A DNA stretch of 64,000 nucleotides. Origin: Thermanaeromonas sp. GTDB lineage: Bacteria; Bacillota; DSM-521; Neomoorellales; Neomoorellaceae. The position numbers and the translations under genes are program-made. Location: contig NZ_JAKKUR010000005.1 of NCBI RefSeq assembly GCF_021890735.1, positions 1 to 64,000 on the forward strand. Direction: 5' to 3'. Below the pieces are notes generated by a model. The model was given only the letters and a program-made list of their open reading frames with translations, was not told the origin of the DNA and made no database searches. This document shows, one piece after another, positions 26,015 to 35,273 of this stretch (the stretch's first letter is position 1; each line of letters starts with the position of its first letter).

Positions 26015-27852
26015 TCTGTCATCAGCGCAATACAAATCTTCCCTTTCCGTCCCACTTGCGCAAAATAGTCTTAGCCGGCAACCCCAATGTGGGCAAATCC
26101 GTCGTCTTCAACACTTTAACCGGGCTTTATGTAGATGTATCTAACTTCCCCGGTACCACCTTAGAAATAAATTACGGCCAGGTAGGGACCGACTGCATCA
26201 TCGATACCCCCGGAATCTACGGGGTTTCCTCCTTTAACGACGAAGAAAGGGTGGCGAGAGATATCATCCTTTCTGCCGATATAGTGATAAACGTGGTAGA
26301 TGCGGTCCACCTGGACCGTGACTTATTTTTAACCCAGCAACTTATAGATATGGGTTTACCTGTAGTGGTGGCCCTCAACATGGTGGACGAGGCAGCGCGT
26401 GAAGGAATTAAAGTAGATCATGAAAGACTCGCCCAACTCCTCGGGGTACCTGTAGTTCCTACGGTAGCTATAAAAGGACAAGGGATAGAGGAATTAAAAA
26501 AAGCCGTTGCTTCCGCGCGGCCGGGACGTCCTCTGCCGGAGTTGGAAGAGATGCTGGCACCGCTCCTGCCTAAGGTGCACAACCGGGCAGAAGCTTTGCT
26601 TATTTTAGAAGGAGATCCCTGGATTGCCGCCTGTCACCGCCTAAGGCCTATGGATAAGCGGGAAGAAATTTATCTTTTACGCCGCCGCTGGGTGGATGAG
26701 ATAGTCGCGGCTGTAGTACAGGAGGATATGAGCCAGGCTTCTCTTAGAAGCATGTTAAGCAAATGGATGCTTCGCCCCTTAACTGGGATTCCTATACTAC
26801 TAGGCGTGCTTTATATCCTCTACCAGTTTATCGGGGTTTTTATAGCCCAGACGGTGGTGGAGATCACGGAAGAAAGGATAATGCAGGGTTACTACCAACC
26901 CTTTATCGAAAAACTACTCAGCCCTTTGCTCGGCCAAGGCCCTTTAAGTACTCTCCTTATAGGTGAATTTGGGCTTTTAACCATGACCGTAACTTATATC
27001 TTAGGTCTTTTATTACCCTTAGTAGTAGGTTTTTACTTGAGCCTTTCCGTCCTAGAGGACTCAGGTTACCTACCCCGTATAGCTGTGCTGGTAGACCGGG
27101 TACTTATGAAGCTCGGAATGAACGGCAAGGGAGTTATACCTATTATTTTAGGTACCGGATGTGTCACTGCGGCCACTATAACTACCCGCATGTTGAACAC
27201 CCCCCGGGAAAGAACCATAGCTACTTTCTTGCTGGCCATGACCGTTCCTTGTTCGGCCCAGCTAGGTGTAATAGCCAGTATGCTCGCGCCCTTGGGAGTA
27301 CGGTATGTAATAGCTTATGTAGGATTAATTCTTATCATATTTGTAGCAGCCGGTACTGTAGTAAACCGGATGTTGCCCGGGGAACCTAGCGATCTTTTTC
27401 TTGAGCTACCCCCGTTACGCTGGCCGCAAGCCCAAAACGTTCTCAAGAAAACCTATACTAAAGTCGCCTTATTTCTCCGTGAAGCCACGCCCCTTTTTGC
27501 TGCAGGAGCCTTGCTTTTAGGGCTTCTTCAGGTGACGGGGCTACTCGAAGTAATCCAAGCTCTACTTGCCCCGCTTACGGTTAGCTGGCTTAAACTTCCG
27601 AAGGAAGCGGCTACAGCCTTCATCATGGGTTTCATCCGGCGGGATTTCGGGGCCGCAGGTCTTTATTCTCTTCCCCTTACCCCCAAGCAAACCCTGGTAG
27701 CCTTGGTCACCATAACCATTTTCGTTCCCTGTATTGCTTCTGCCTTGGTAATTTTGAAAGAACGGGGTGTACGGGAGGCCCTTGTAATATGGTTTAGTGT
27801 CCTAGTTTCTGCTTTTCTGATCGGAGGCATACTTGCTCATATAATGATTTAG
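26011..27852 (+). CDS. feoB: Ferrous iron transporter FeoB
   Basis: A 613-aa membrane protein. The N-terminal G domain has G1 GNPNVGKS (residues 24-31), G3 DTPGIYG near 69-75 and G4 NMVDEAA near 122. A helical spacer follows, then about eight or more membrane segments in two Gate repeats from residue 255 on, with GTGCVTAATITTRM and VPCSAQLGV, the conserved cysteines of the pore region. It is shorter than the roughly 770 residues of E. coli FeoB but normal for Firmicute forms. Imports Fe(II) across the cytoplasmic membrane. Confidence 0.93.
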   Translation: MICHQRNTNLPFPSHLRKIVLAGNPNVGKSVVFNTLTGLYVDVSNFPGTTLEINYGQVGTDCIIDTPGIYGVSSFNDEERVARDIILSADIVINVVDAVHLDRDLFLTQQLIDMGLPVVVALNMVDEAAREGIKVDHERLAQLLGVPVVPTVAIKGQGIEELKKAVASARPGRPLPELEEMLAPLLPKVHNRAEALLILEGDPWIAACHRLRPMDKREEIYLLRRRWVDEIVAAVVQEDMSQASLRSMLSKWMLRPLTGIPILLGVLYILYQFIGVFIAQTVVEITEERIMQGYYQPFIEKLLSPLLGQGPLSTLLIGEFGLLTMTVTYILGLLLPLVVGFYLSLSVLEDSGYLPRIAVLVDRVLMKLGMNGKGVIPIILGTGCVTAATITTRMLNTPRERTIATFLLAMTVPCSAQLGVIASMLAPLGVRYVIAYVGLILIIFVAAGTVVNRMLPGEPSDLFLELPPLRWPQAQNVLKKTYTKVALFLREATPLFAAGALLLGLLQVTGLLEVIQALLAPLTVSWLKLPKEAATAFIMGFIRRDFGAAGLYSLPLTPKQTLVALVTITIFVPCIASALVILKERGVREALVIWFSVLVSAFLIGGILAHIMI

Positions 27853-27863
27853 GAGGCTAGGTT

Positions 27864-28040
27864 ATGGCACAGAGTCCTCTCATCTGTCCTAGGTGCGGTT
27901 ATCCCTTTTCTTCTCCCTACCTTCTCCGGTGCCCGCGCTGTAATGTACTAATGTGTGCATTTTGTACTGGTAGTTGCCAAGGATGTAGTAAAAAGATAAA
28001 CGTGAAAGCTGGTAAATACCGGAGGGAAGAAGGGAGTTAA
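27864..28040 (+). CDS. Small zinc-knuckle protein of the feo operon
   Basis: A 58-aa protein that starts 11 bp after feoB with AGGAGG before ATG 27864. It has four CxxC pairs: C8/C11, C23/C26, C31/C34, C38/C41, enough for two zinc or iron sites. The last 15 residues are basic. The position after feoB matches the slot of FeoC, but FeoC is a winged helix and this protein shows no such fold. It may be a metal-sensing partner of FeoB; function unknown. Confidence 0.7.
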   Translation: MAQSPLICPRCGYPFSSPYLLRCPRCNVLMCAFCTGSCQGCSKKINVKAGKYRREEGS

Positions 28041-28043
28041 GGG

Positions 28044-28078
28044 AAGCTCTCCTGATTAAAGAGGGGGGGCTTTTTAGT
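28044..28078 (+). terminator. Terminator of the feo operon
   Basis: AAGCTCTCC pairs with GGGGGGGCTT, including G-U pairs, and is followed by TTTTTAGTT (28071-28079). It lies directly after the small zinc-knuckle gene. Confidence 0.6.
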
Positions 28079-28178
28079 TATCTCAACTTAAAGTAAGGAG
28101 GGAACGGCCCGTAATAGGGAGAAGATAATAAAAAAGAATAAATTGAACAAGCGCTAATTAGGTAAGGAGAGGGTGAAA

Positions 28179-28376
28179 ATGAAAATACCGGTCTGCGACC
28201 GGTGCAAGGCCCGAAAGGTGGAAGGTGTGATATGCCGTCACTGCGATACTGCCTACTGCTATGATTGCCTGGACGTGAATCCGCCCGACATGCGCGTCTG
28301 TCCGGTGTGTGGAGAATTCCTTTGCGATGAGTGCTACGAGGGACTTATCGAGTGTGATCTAAAAAAGAAAAATTAA
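28179..28376 (+). CDS. Small cysteine-rich zinc-binding protein
   Basis: A 65-aa protein with eight or more cysteines in treble-clef-like pairs: CDRCKARK, CRHCDTAYCYDC, CPVCGEFLCDEC. Such spacing resembles RING or B-box-like zinc ribbons. The start may be ATG 28179 or GTG 28173; both follow AAGGAGAGG. It lies alone between the feo terminator and the promoter of the glutamate-synthase-like gene. It resembles the preceding small protein in style but not in alignable sequence. Function unknown. Confidence 0.65.
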   Translation: MKIPVCDRCKARKVEGVICRHCDTAYCYDCLDVNPPDMRVCPVCGEFLCDECYEGLIECDLKKKN

Positions 28377-28432
28377 ATACTTGAGCTTTATTTTTTTAAC
28401 CTATACTTTTCACAATGCGCAATTGAATTTCA

Positions 28433-28462
28433 TTGACATACTAGCAAAGGGCTATCTAAAAT
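28433..28462 (+). promoter_or_regulatory. Promoter of the glutamate-synthase-like gene
   Basis: TTGACA (28433-28438), 18 bp, TAAAAT (28457-28462). It lies 77 bp upstream of ATG 28539, with no other gene between. Confidence 0.65.
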
Positions 28463-28538
28463 AAAGCTGGGGTGGCGGTACGCCTCTACGGCTCTGCCAA
28501 CAAGTTTAACAAAAAAATCAAGTTGAGGAGGACTGGAG

Positions 28539-30122
28539 ATGAGTTTTAGTAAAGGCATCAATGCCAGTGCTGCGACCCTTACCAGAAACCGTACACCCGG
28601 CAGTGTCTGTCCTTCAAGCGGTATGTGCGCTACCTGCATAGAAGGATGTACGGGTTTATGTGAAGTAGGGCGTTCTGCTTACAGGGGACGTGAAGTAATT
28701 TATCCCCAGCCCTTTGGACCTATCACGGCAGCCTCTGAAAAGGACTATCCCATCGATCTGTCACATTTCAGCATCATGGGAACCACTGTTGGAGCCCACG
28801 GTATTGAGCCTGACAGCGACAAGGCCATATTCCCTAATGTTAACATTGAAAGTGCAGTAGGAGCCAACGAGCAGATCAAATTAAGGCTCCCTGTGGTTAT
28901 CCCAGGATTAGGTTCTACCAATATAGCTAAGCAAAACTGGGAAGGGTTAGCCATCGGTGCCGCCATCAGCGGTGTTATCCTTACCATAGGCGAAAACGTC
29001 TGCGGCATGGATCCAGACGCGGAGTTTTCCTCCGGCCGGGTAGTCCGTTCCCCGGATATGGAGCGTCGAGTAAAACTATTTCAAAAATGGTATAACGGTT
29101 ATGGCACTATCGTAGTACAAAGTAATATTGAAGATACTAAGCTAGGAGTTTTGGAGTACGTCATCGATAAGCTCGGGGTGGAAGCTGTTGAGCTTAAATG
29201 GGGGCAAGGGGCTAAAGACATCGGTGGAGAAGTAAAATTAAACTCGCTAGAACGGGCGTTGCAACTTAAAAACCGCGGATATATAGTTCACCCTGATCCT
29301 GAAGATCCAGGGGTTCAAGAAGCTTTCCGGAAGGGTGCCTTTAAAGAGTTTGAGCGCCATTCGCGGATAGGAATGGTAGAATACGATTCCTTCTTAGCGA
29401 GGGTAGAACAGCTTCGCCGCCACGGAGCCAAGTACGTTTTTCTTAAGACAGGTGCCTACCGGCCTGCCGACCTAGCCCGGGCTGTAAAATACGCTTCCGA
29501 CGCAAGGATTGATCTTCTGACAGTGGATGGGGCCGGTGGGGGTACAGGAATGAGCCCCTGGCGTATGATGAACGAATGGGGTATTCCTACAGTTTATCTA
29601 GAGTGCTTGCTCTATAAGTATTTAAATAAGCTTGCTGAGCGCGGGAAGTTCATCCCGAGCGTAGCCATCGCAGGAGGTTTCGCTTTAGAAGATCAAGTCT
29701 TTAAAGGACTAGCCCTGGGTGCACCTTATATCAAAGCAGTAGGAATGGCTAGAGCACCGTTGACTGCCGCTATGGTGGGTAAGACTTTGGGTGAAGCCAT
29801 TAAGAACGGAAAAGTCCCAGCAGAAATTGCTAACAAGTACGGCACAACATTAGAACAAATCTTCGTGGCTGCTTCTGAACTCAAGGCCAGGTATGGCGAA
29901 GCTTTCGCCGAGATACCTCCTGGAGCCATCGGAGTCTATACATTTTTCGAACGTCTCGGTGTGGGGCTCAAGCAACTCATGTGCGGCGCACGCAAATTTG
30001 CTCTCCGGTATATAACTAGGGATGATATAGTAGCCTTAACTCCAGAGGCCGCTAAAGTGAGCGGTATTCCTTATGTAATGGATTTAGATGCCGAAGAAGC
30101 AGAACGTATTCTTGAGTCGTAG
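28539..30122 (+). CDS. FMN-binding glutamate-synthase-like protein (GltB central domain family)
   Basis: A 527-aa protein of the stand-alone FMN/TIM-barrel glutamate synthase group. The N-terminus has a cysteine cluster CPSSGMCATCIEGCTGLC (residues 24-41), absent from classical GltB, that could bind an Fe-S cluster. The barrel carries VELKWGQGAKDIGGEVK and LLTVDGAGGGTGMSPW, the substrate and FMN phosphate sites. There is no glutaminase domain and no GltD partner nearby, so it may not make glutamate. RBS GAGGAGGAC precedes ATG 28539. It has its own promoter and terminator, so it is monocistronic. Confidence 0.8.
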   Translation: MSFSKGINASAATLTRNRTPGSVCPSSGMCATCIEGCTGLCEVGRSAYRGREVIYPQPFGPITAASEKDYPIDLSHFSIMGTTVGAHGIEPDSDKAIFPNVNIESAVGANEQIKLRLPVVIPGLGSTNIAKQNWEGLAIGAAISGVILTIGENVCGMDPDAEFSSGRVVRSPDMERRVKLFQKWYNGYGTIVVQSNIEDTKLGVLEYVIDKLGVEAVELKWGQGAKDIGGEVKLNSLERALQLKNRGYIVHPDPEDPGVQEAFRKGAFKEFERHSRIGMVEYDSFLARVEQLRRHGAKYVFLKTGAYRPADLARAVKYASDARIDLLTVDGAGGGTGMSPWRMMNEWGIPTVYLECLLYKYLNKLAERGKFIPSVAIAGGFALEDQVFKGLALGAPYIKAVGMARAPLTAAMVGKTLGEAIKNGKVPAEIANKYGTTLEQIFVAASELKARYGEAFAEIPPGAIGVYTFFERLGVGLKQLMCGARKFALRYITRDDIVALTPEAAKVSGIPYVMDLDAEEAERILES

Positions 30123-30173
30123 GAAAGGATCAAATTAACTCTAGAAACCTCTATAGAATGGTTTTATTATATA

Positions 30174-30232
30174 GTTAAGGAGGGCCTAAAAAGAGAGCTT
30201 CTTTCTCCGAAAAGCCCTCCTTAATTCCTTTT
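30174..30232 (+). terminator. Terminator after the glutamate-synthase-like gene
   Basis: TTAAGGAGGGC (30175-30185) pairs with GCCCTCCTTAA (30214-30224) across a purine-rich loop and is followed by TTCCTTTT. The symmetric A/T flanks would let it act in both directions. Confidence 0.75.
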
Positions 30233-30271
30233 AATTATCCAGGGGACAAAAGTAAGAAATGAGGCTGAAAA

Positions 30272-31099
30272 ATGGTACAAGGAAAAAAGAAGACGCCGGA
30301 AGATTCTTCGACTACAAAGAAAATAAAAGGTGTTCAAGCAGTCGAACGTGCGCTTATTATTCTTGAGGCTCTAGCTAAGGCTGAAGGTCCGGTATCGCTT
30401 TCTAGTTTAAGCGCAGAAGTGGGCTTACACGTCAGCACCGTCCACCGCTTACTAAGTACGCTGGCCCGGCGGGGCTTTGTAGAACAGGAACCCAACCAGG
30501 GAAGATACCGTCTGGGGCTAAAAATATTCGAAATCGGACACCGGGCCCTGTATTCCCTGGACATAAGGGCAGTAGCCAGACCCTTCTTGCGGCAGCTAGT
30601 AGAAGAGTTTAATGAAACTGCCAATTTAGCCGTACTGGACGGTACCGAGGTAGTCTATATAGATCAAGTAGAATCTAAAAACATGATAAAGATGATGGCC
30701 AGGCCCGGTACAAGAGTGCCGGCCTATTGCACCGGGGCCGGCAAGGTACTCCTAGCTGGCTTGCCTGCTTTTCAGCTAGAAAGGGTATTGAGCACCCTAA
30801 ATCTGCGCCCTTATACCGCAGCAAGCATCACAAGTGTAGAGCAGTTAAAAAAAGAGTTAGAACAGGTTCGCCGGCAGGGGTATGCCATAGATAGGGGAGA
30901 ACTGGAAGAAGGAGTCCGGTGTGTGGCAGCTCCCATAATAAATCACGAGCAACGGGTGGTAGCTGCCCTGAGCGTTTCCGGGCCTAGCAACCGTATAACC
31001 GAGGAACTACTCCAGGGCAGGCTCGTGGAAGCCGTATGCCGGGCAGCCCGGGCTGTCTCCGAAGCTTTAGGTTCATATGCCAACAAGCCCCGTATGTAG
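30272..31099 (+). CDS. IclR-family transcriptional regulator
   Basis: A 275-aa regulator. An N-terminal winged helix (VERALIILEALAK, LSSLSAEVGLHVSTVHRLLSTL, residues 24-68) is followed by the IclR effector domain with RPGTRVPAYCTGAGKVLLA (about residues 147-165) and RQGYAIDRGELEEGVRCVAAPI. Such regulators usually bind small organic acids or aromatic metabolites and control catabolic genes. It sits between the glutamate-synthase-like gene and a sigma-54 activator; which it controls is not visible. ATG 30272 has a weak GAGGCTG site. Confidence 0.88.
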   Translation: MVQGKKKTPEDSSTTKKIKGVQAVERALIILEALAKAEGPVSLSSLSAEVGLHVSTVHRLLSTLARRGFVEQEPNQGRYRLGLKIFEIGHRALYSLDIRAVARPFLRQLVEEFNETANLAVLDGTEVVYIDQVESKNMIKMMARPGTRVPAYCTGAGKVLLAGLPAFQLERVLSTLNLRPYTAASITSVEQLKKELEQVRRQGYAIDRGELEEGVRCVAAPIINHEQRVVAALSVSGPSNRITEELLQGRLVEAVCRAARAVSEALGSYANKPRM

Positions 31100-31144
31100 C
31101 ATCGTTGCATTGCTTGAGGATTAAGGATGGTGAAGGTTTAAAAA

Positions 31145-32824
31145 GTGCCCGAGCTCCGTAACCTAGCAACTCACATTTTAACCCTCCTTAACCACGGTCT
31201 AATATGGGTAAACAAAGCAGGTATAATAATGGAATTTAACCCGCAAGCTCTAGCCCTCCTCGGCTTGCCCGGCAAAGACCTACGCGGGCGAAAGCTGACC
31301 GAGGTTTTTCCGGCCTCGCGCCTTTCTGAAGCCCTGACTACAGGAAAACCTTTGATAGGTACCAGGGTCCAGGGGATAAGGGGGCCTATACTGGTAAGTT
31401 ACCTTCCTCTACTAGATGAAGAAGGTAACGCATTGGTTGTTTTCGAGCAGTGCGATTCCAGCTACGAGCTTGCTGAAATTTACGAAGCGCTCCTGGCCGA
31501 GCTACCCTTGGGTTTAGCGGTGGTAGATAAAGAAGGGATTTTAATATTTATCAATAAATATTATGCTTCACTGGTGGGGTGGGAAGAGAAGAGGGCTACA
31601 GGAAGGCCAGCAGAGCACGTTTTACCTTTCTCAAAGTTATCTCAAGTCGTTTCTACGGGCCGCCCCTACTTGAATCCCGAAATAGATTTTGAGGGCCACA
31701 AGCTTTGCCTGGCCGAGATACCCTTAAAGAATAAGGGCGGGGAAATATTAGGCGGAGTAAGCCGGGTGCTCCCCCAGGAGGCTATTGTAGAGGGCAACTT
31801 TAAAGAGTTTTACCATCAATTTAAAATAATGGAAAATAAGCTCCTCCTATACAAAGATGAACTGGAATTCTTCCAAGAAAACATATCCCCCTGGGCAGCC
31901 ATACGGGGAGTGAGCCCGCAAATAAAGGAGCTTAAGAAATTAGCTGCCCGGGTAGCTCAGGGAGATGCCAACATTCTTCTGTTGGGCGAAAGCGGTACCG
32001 GAAAAGATCTTTTGGCGCGCGCCATCCATCAGGCTAGCAGGCGAAGGAAAGAACCTTTTATTAAGATTAATTGTGCAGCCATACCGGAGAATCTCCTGGA
32101 AGCAGAACTTTTCGGGTACGAAGAAGGAGCTTTTACAGGAGCAGCTCGGGGTGGTAAGCCAGGCAAATTTGAACTTGCCGATGGAGGTACTGTATTCTTA
32201 GACGAAATAGGCGACCTGCCCTTAAGTATGCAACCCAAACTATTACGGGTCCTTCAAGAGCGCTCCTTTGAACGGGTGGGAGGCAGAAAAACTTTAAATG
32301 TAGACGTAAGGATCATTGCAGCTACAAATAAAGATTTGGTCTCCCTTGTAAATGAAGGTAAATTTCGTTTAGATCTTTATTACCGCCTGGCCGTTATTAC
32401 CATTCATATCCCTCCCCTCCGGGAACGACCTGTAGATATCGAACCCATTTGCCGTAGCCTTATCCATAAATTTAATATCAAGTATGGACTAGAAGTTCAG
32501 GGTCTAAGCCCTGAAGTTAAGGAACTTTTTGAGCAATATTCCTGGCCGGGCAATATCCGTGAACTGGAAAACGTGCTGGAATATGCCTTTAATTTCCTGG
32601 ACCCGGAAGATAAGCTCATATTACCCAGGCACCTACCGCCAACTTTCCCTCCATCCAGTTCTTCCGGAGGGTTAGAGCTAAAAAAGGTAGTTGCCTTGGC
32701 TGAACAAGAAGCTATCAAGAAAGCCCTCGCAGCCGCTAAAGGTAACAAACAGGAGGCCGCGCGCCTTCTGGGAATACACCCTTCCGGCCTATATCAGAAG
32801 CTTAAGAAATACAATATAGAGTGA
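31145..32824 (+). CDS. PAS-domain sigma-54-dependent activator (bEBP)
   Basis: A 559-aa enhancer-binding protein. Two PAS-like sensor domains fill about residues 1-110 and 112-215. The AAA+ domain has Walker A GESGTGKD (281-288), the sigma-54 contact loop GAFTGA (328-333) and Walker [13 protein letters not shown] near 347. A Fis-type helix-turn-helix ends it ([19 protein letters not shown]). PAS input suggests a redox, gas or small-molecule signal. The start is GTG 31145. It is followed 6 bp later by a molybdopterin oxidoreductase gene, and a sigma-54 promoter with paired upstream palindromes lies at 35033-35194, so the next operon is its probable target. Confidence 0.92.
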   Translation: MPELRNLATHILTLLNHGLIWVNKAGIIMEFNPQALALLGLPGKDLRGRKLTEVFPASRLSEALTTGKPLIGTRVQGIRGPILVSYLPLLDEEGNALVVFEQCDSSYELAEIYEALLAELPLGLAVVDKEGILIFINKYYASLVGWEEKRATGRPAEHVLPFSKLSQVVSTGRPYLNPEIDFEGHKLCLAEIPLKNKGGEILGGVSRVLPQEAIVEGNFKEFYHQFKIMENKLLLYKDELEFFQENISPWAAIRGVSPQIKELKKLAARVAQGDANILLLGESGTGKDLLARAIHQASRRRKEPFIKINCAAIPENLLEAELFGYEEGAFTGAARGGKPGKFELADGGTVFLDEIGDLPLSMQPKLLRVLQERSFERVGGRKTLNVDVRIIAATNKDLVSLVNEGKFRLDLYYRLAVITIHIPPLRERPVDIEPICRSLIHKFNIKYGLEVQGLSPEVKELFEQYSWPGNIRELENVLEYAFNFLDPEDKLILPRHLPPTFPPSSSSGGLELKKVVALAEQEAIKKALAAAKGNKQEAARLLGIHPSGLYQKLKKYNIE

Positions 32825-32829
32825 GCTGA

Positions 32830-35025
32830 GTGGTTATGTATAATTTAGAATTCCGGTCTTTTCTAGAAGAGTTGCTTCACGATGAACGAACCGTAGACAG
32901 ATGGGTATACACAACTTGCGGTTTCTGCGGAACCGGGTGCGGACTATATCTGGGCGTTAAAAAGGACCGGGTGGTATCCGTAAAACCCAACCCCTTCTCT
33001 TCCGTAAATCAAGGACAGCTCTGTCTTAAGGGTATGTACGCCTGGAAGGCTTTAGAGCACCCCGAACGGGCTACCCGCCCGCTCTTAAGGCTGGGGGACA
33101 AAATGGTCCCTGTAACATGGCAAAGAGCGTATGAAATCCTGGCGTATAAAATACGGGAAGCCTTGGCCCAGGGCGGCCCGGAGGCTGTAGGTATCTACCA
33201 TGGAGGGCAGCTCACCCTAGAGGAATATTATGCCTTGCATAAACTGGCCAAAGGCGTCCTGGGCACCCCCAATATAGATGCTAATACCCGACTTTGTATG
33301 GCTTCCACGTCCATGGGATATATTCGTTCCTTCGGCATCGATGCTCCACCGGGATGTTACGAAGATCTGGACGCTGCGGAGGTTATCTTCATCTTGGGGG
33401 CCAACCCGGCAGAAATGCATCCTCAAATCTGGCAGCGCATCCTGCGCAACCGCCAGCGCAAAGGCGTTAAACTTATAGTGGCCGACCCCCGCCTTACTTT
33501 GCCGGCCAGTGTGGCTGATTTGCATTTAAAGCTGCGCTGCGGCACTAATATACCACTACTTTATTCCATTATTTACGTGCTTATCCAAGAAAACCTGCTG
33601 GACTGGGGTTTCATCACCAGGGCTACGGTTGGGTTTGAGGAGCTAAAGGCAGCAGCTCAGGATTTTCCACCTGAAGTAGCCCAGGAATTAACCGGTGTCC
33701 CGGCTAAAGATATCATCAAGGCAGCCCGTGAGTTTGGAAAAGCGGCGTCAGCCGTCACGCTATTTTGTCAAGGAGTAAACCAGAGCCTTCAAGCCGTGGA
33801 TACGGTTACCCTCATCAACTCCCTACATCTCATAACCGGGAAGATAGGCCGGGCGGGTTGTGCACCCCTTTCCTTGACCGGCCAGGCTTCATCTTTGAGC
33901 ATGCGGGAGATAGGAGGAGTGGGAAGCCTGCCGGGGTTGCGGAACCCCGAGAACCCTAAACACCGCTATGAGGTATCATCCTTCTGGGGGGTAGAGGAGG
34001 AGATATTGCCCCGGTATACTAACGATATCCGTACCATGCTGGAACTTATCGAGGATGGACGCCTGCGCGTACTTTGGGTAATAGGCACCAACCCTGTCGT
34101 ATCTTTACCAGACCAACAGTATGTACGTAAGCAGTTGGAGCGGGTATTCTTAGTGGTACAAGACATATTTTATCCCTTGGAAACTGCATACTACGCTGAC
34201 CTGTTCCTTCCTGCTGCCCAGTGGGGAGAAAAGACAGGGACCATAACCAATTCTGAGCGCAGGGTTAACCTTGTGCAGAAAGCGGTCCAGCCGCCAGGAG
34301 AGGCCAAAGACGATCTAACCGTCATATGTCAAGTAGCCCGGCATTTGGGAGCAGGAAGGCTTTTTCCCTGGGCAGAACCGGAAGAAGCATTCAACGAACT
34401 TAAGGAGTTGACGCGCCACCGCCCCAACGACCTCACAGGTATAACCTATAACCGCCTTAAAGCGGAAGGAGGTATCCAGTGGCCCTGTCCGGAGGGAGCT
34501 GAGACCGGTACTGCCCGATTGTATACTGACGGCTTTTTCCCCACGGACCCCGCCGTATCTCAGGCTTACGGCGAGTTTAACGCTAACCCCGGCCGGGCTA
34601 AGCTCTGGGCCGTTCCTTACCGCCCGCCATCCTCCCCTAGAGACCAAGACTACCCCTTCTGGTTAAACACGGGCCGCGTTATCGAGCATTACCATACTCG
34701 TACCAAGACCAAGCGCATCCCCGAGTTAAATATTTTGATCCCCCAACCCTTTGTAGAGATCAACCCCCTGGATGCAGCGGCCCTTGGAATCAAAGAAGGA
34801 GAGTGGGTCAAGGTGATCTCCCGGCAGGGCTGGGTAAAGGTGCGGTCCCGCATTACCCCGGTAGTGTCTAGAGGAGAAGTGTTTCTACCCTTCCATTTCG
34901 GAGATTTAGATCCTCGGGAAAAACAGGAACCCCAGGCAGCCAACCATCTAACATCGTGGTTGGTAGATCCCATCTCCCGCCAGCCGTTAACAAAAGTAGG
35001 CGCCTGCCGTATAGAAAAATTATAG
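32830..35025 (+). CDS. Cytoplasmic molybdopterin oxidoreductase (FdhA/NasA-like)
   Basis: A 731-aa DMSO-reductase-superfamily enzyme without a Tat signal. An N-terminal [4Fe-4S] motif CGFCGTGCGLYLG...GQLCLKG (about residues 35-75) is followed by NTRLCMAS, where C156 is the probable molybdenum ligand; no in-frame TGA codon suggests selenocysteine. PPGCYEDLDAAEVIFILGANPAEMHP matches the assimilatory nitrate reductase and formate dehydrogenase branch. The C-terminal MGD domain has RVIEHYHTRTKT near 617. Formate dehydrogenase or nitrate reductase activity cannot be told apart. It is co-transcribed with the bEBP (GTG 32830 or ATG 32836). There are no obvious FdhB or Nas partners. Confidence 0.82.
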   Translation: MVMYNLEFRSFLEELLHDERTVDRWVYTTCGFCGTGCGLYLGVKKDRVVSVKPNPFSSVNQGQLCLKGMYAWKALEHPERATRPLLRLGDKMVPVTWQRAYEILAYKIREALAQGGPEAVGIYHGGQLTLEEYYALHKLAKGVLGTPNIDANTRLCMASTSMGYIRSFGIDAPPGCYEDLDAAEVIFILGANPAEMHPQIWQRILRNRQRKGVKLIVADPRLTLPASVADLHLKLRCGTNIPLLYSIIYVLIQENLLDWGFITRATVGFEELKAAAQDFPPEVAQELTGVPAKDIIKAAREFGKAASAVTLFCQGVNQSLQAVDTVTLINSLHLITGKIGRAGCAPLSLTGQASSLSMREIGGVGSLPGLRNPENPKHRYEVSSFWGVEEEILPRYTNDIRTMLELIEDGRLRVLWVIGTNPVVSLPDQQYVRKQLERVFLVVQDIFYPLETAYYADLFLPAAQWGEKTGTITNSERRVNLVQKAVQPPGEAKDDLTVICQVARHLGAGRLFPWAEPEEAFNELKELTRHRPNDLTGITYNRLKAEGGIQWPCPEGAETGTARLYTDGFFPTDPAVSQAYGEFNANPGRAKLWAVPYRPPSSPRDQDYPFWLNTGRVIEHYHTRTKTKRIPELNILIPQPFVEINPLDAAALGIKEGEWVKVISRQGWVKVRSRITPVVSRGEVFLPFHFGDLDPREKQEPQAANHLTSWLVDPISRQPLTKVGACRIEKL

Positions 35026-35032
35026 ACCCCGA

Positions 35033-35069
35033 TTCTAAAAACTTAGAAACTCATTCTATGATTTTAGAG
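35033..35069 (+). promoter_or_regulatory. Paired enhancer-like palindromes (UAS)
   Basis: TTCTAAAAACTTAGAA (35033-35048) and TTCTATGATTTTAGAG (35054-35069) are two related 16-bp palindromes. Their centres are 21 bp apart, two helical turns. They lie about 130 and 150 bp upstream of the -12 element of a sigma-54 promoter, the usual place for a bEBP enhancer. Confidence 0.65.
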
Positions 35070-35150
35070 AGGGGACTACCGGAATATTTTTCACAATCTC
35101 TAAAACGTCAGCCTAAAGTCCTTGATAATGCTTACAATCTCAAGCTCCAG

Positions 35151-35179
35151 AAGCCTGTTTCCGGGGCTTTTATTTTTTT
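35151..35179 (+). terminator. Terminator after the cytoplasmic molybdoenzyme gene
   Basis: AAGCCT (35151-35156) pairs with GGGGCTT (35163-35169) and is followed by TTATTTTTTT. It ends where the sigma-54 -24 element begins, so readthrough from upstream is limited. Confidence 0.6.
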
Positions 35180-35194
35180 GGCACGAAACTTGCT
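35179..35194 (+). promoter_or_regulatory. Sigma-54 promoter of the Tat-molybdoenzyme operon
   Basis: TGGCAC-GAAAC-TTGCT is an exact -24/-12 consensus (TGGCAC-N5-TTGCW). GG at 35180-35181 and GC at 35192-35193 have the required spacing. Initiation near 35205 gives a leader of about 80 nt that begins with the small hairpin ATGCT-ccggaa-AGCAT (35202-35217). Confidence 0.88.
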
Positions 35195-35273
35195 AAAGAG
35201 TATGCTCCGGAAAGCATGAGTACATCTTCACATGTAAAACCCTGTTATATTCCTCTTCCAAGAAAGGAGTGGG

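Noticed and set aside
30139-30165. Further enhancer-like sites (CTCTAGAAAC, CTCTATAGAAT) upstream of the IclR gene
   Set aside because: They are direct rather than inverted repeats, do not fit the TTCTA...TTAGAA palindrome spacing, and no -24/-12 promoter follows.
32830-35025. Selenocysteine enzyme (formate dehydrogenase with in-frame TGA)
   Set aside because: The metal-ligand position is an ordinary Cys codon (TGT) and no in-frame TGA or SECIS-like hairpin is present.
34956-35219. 87-codon plus-strand ORF over the sigma-54 promoter
   Set aside because: It begins inside the upstream gene in another frame and covers the terminator and promoter; no protein features.
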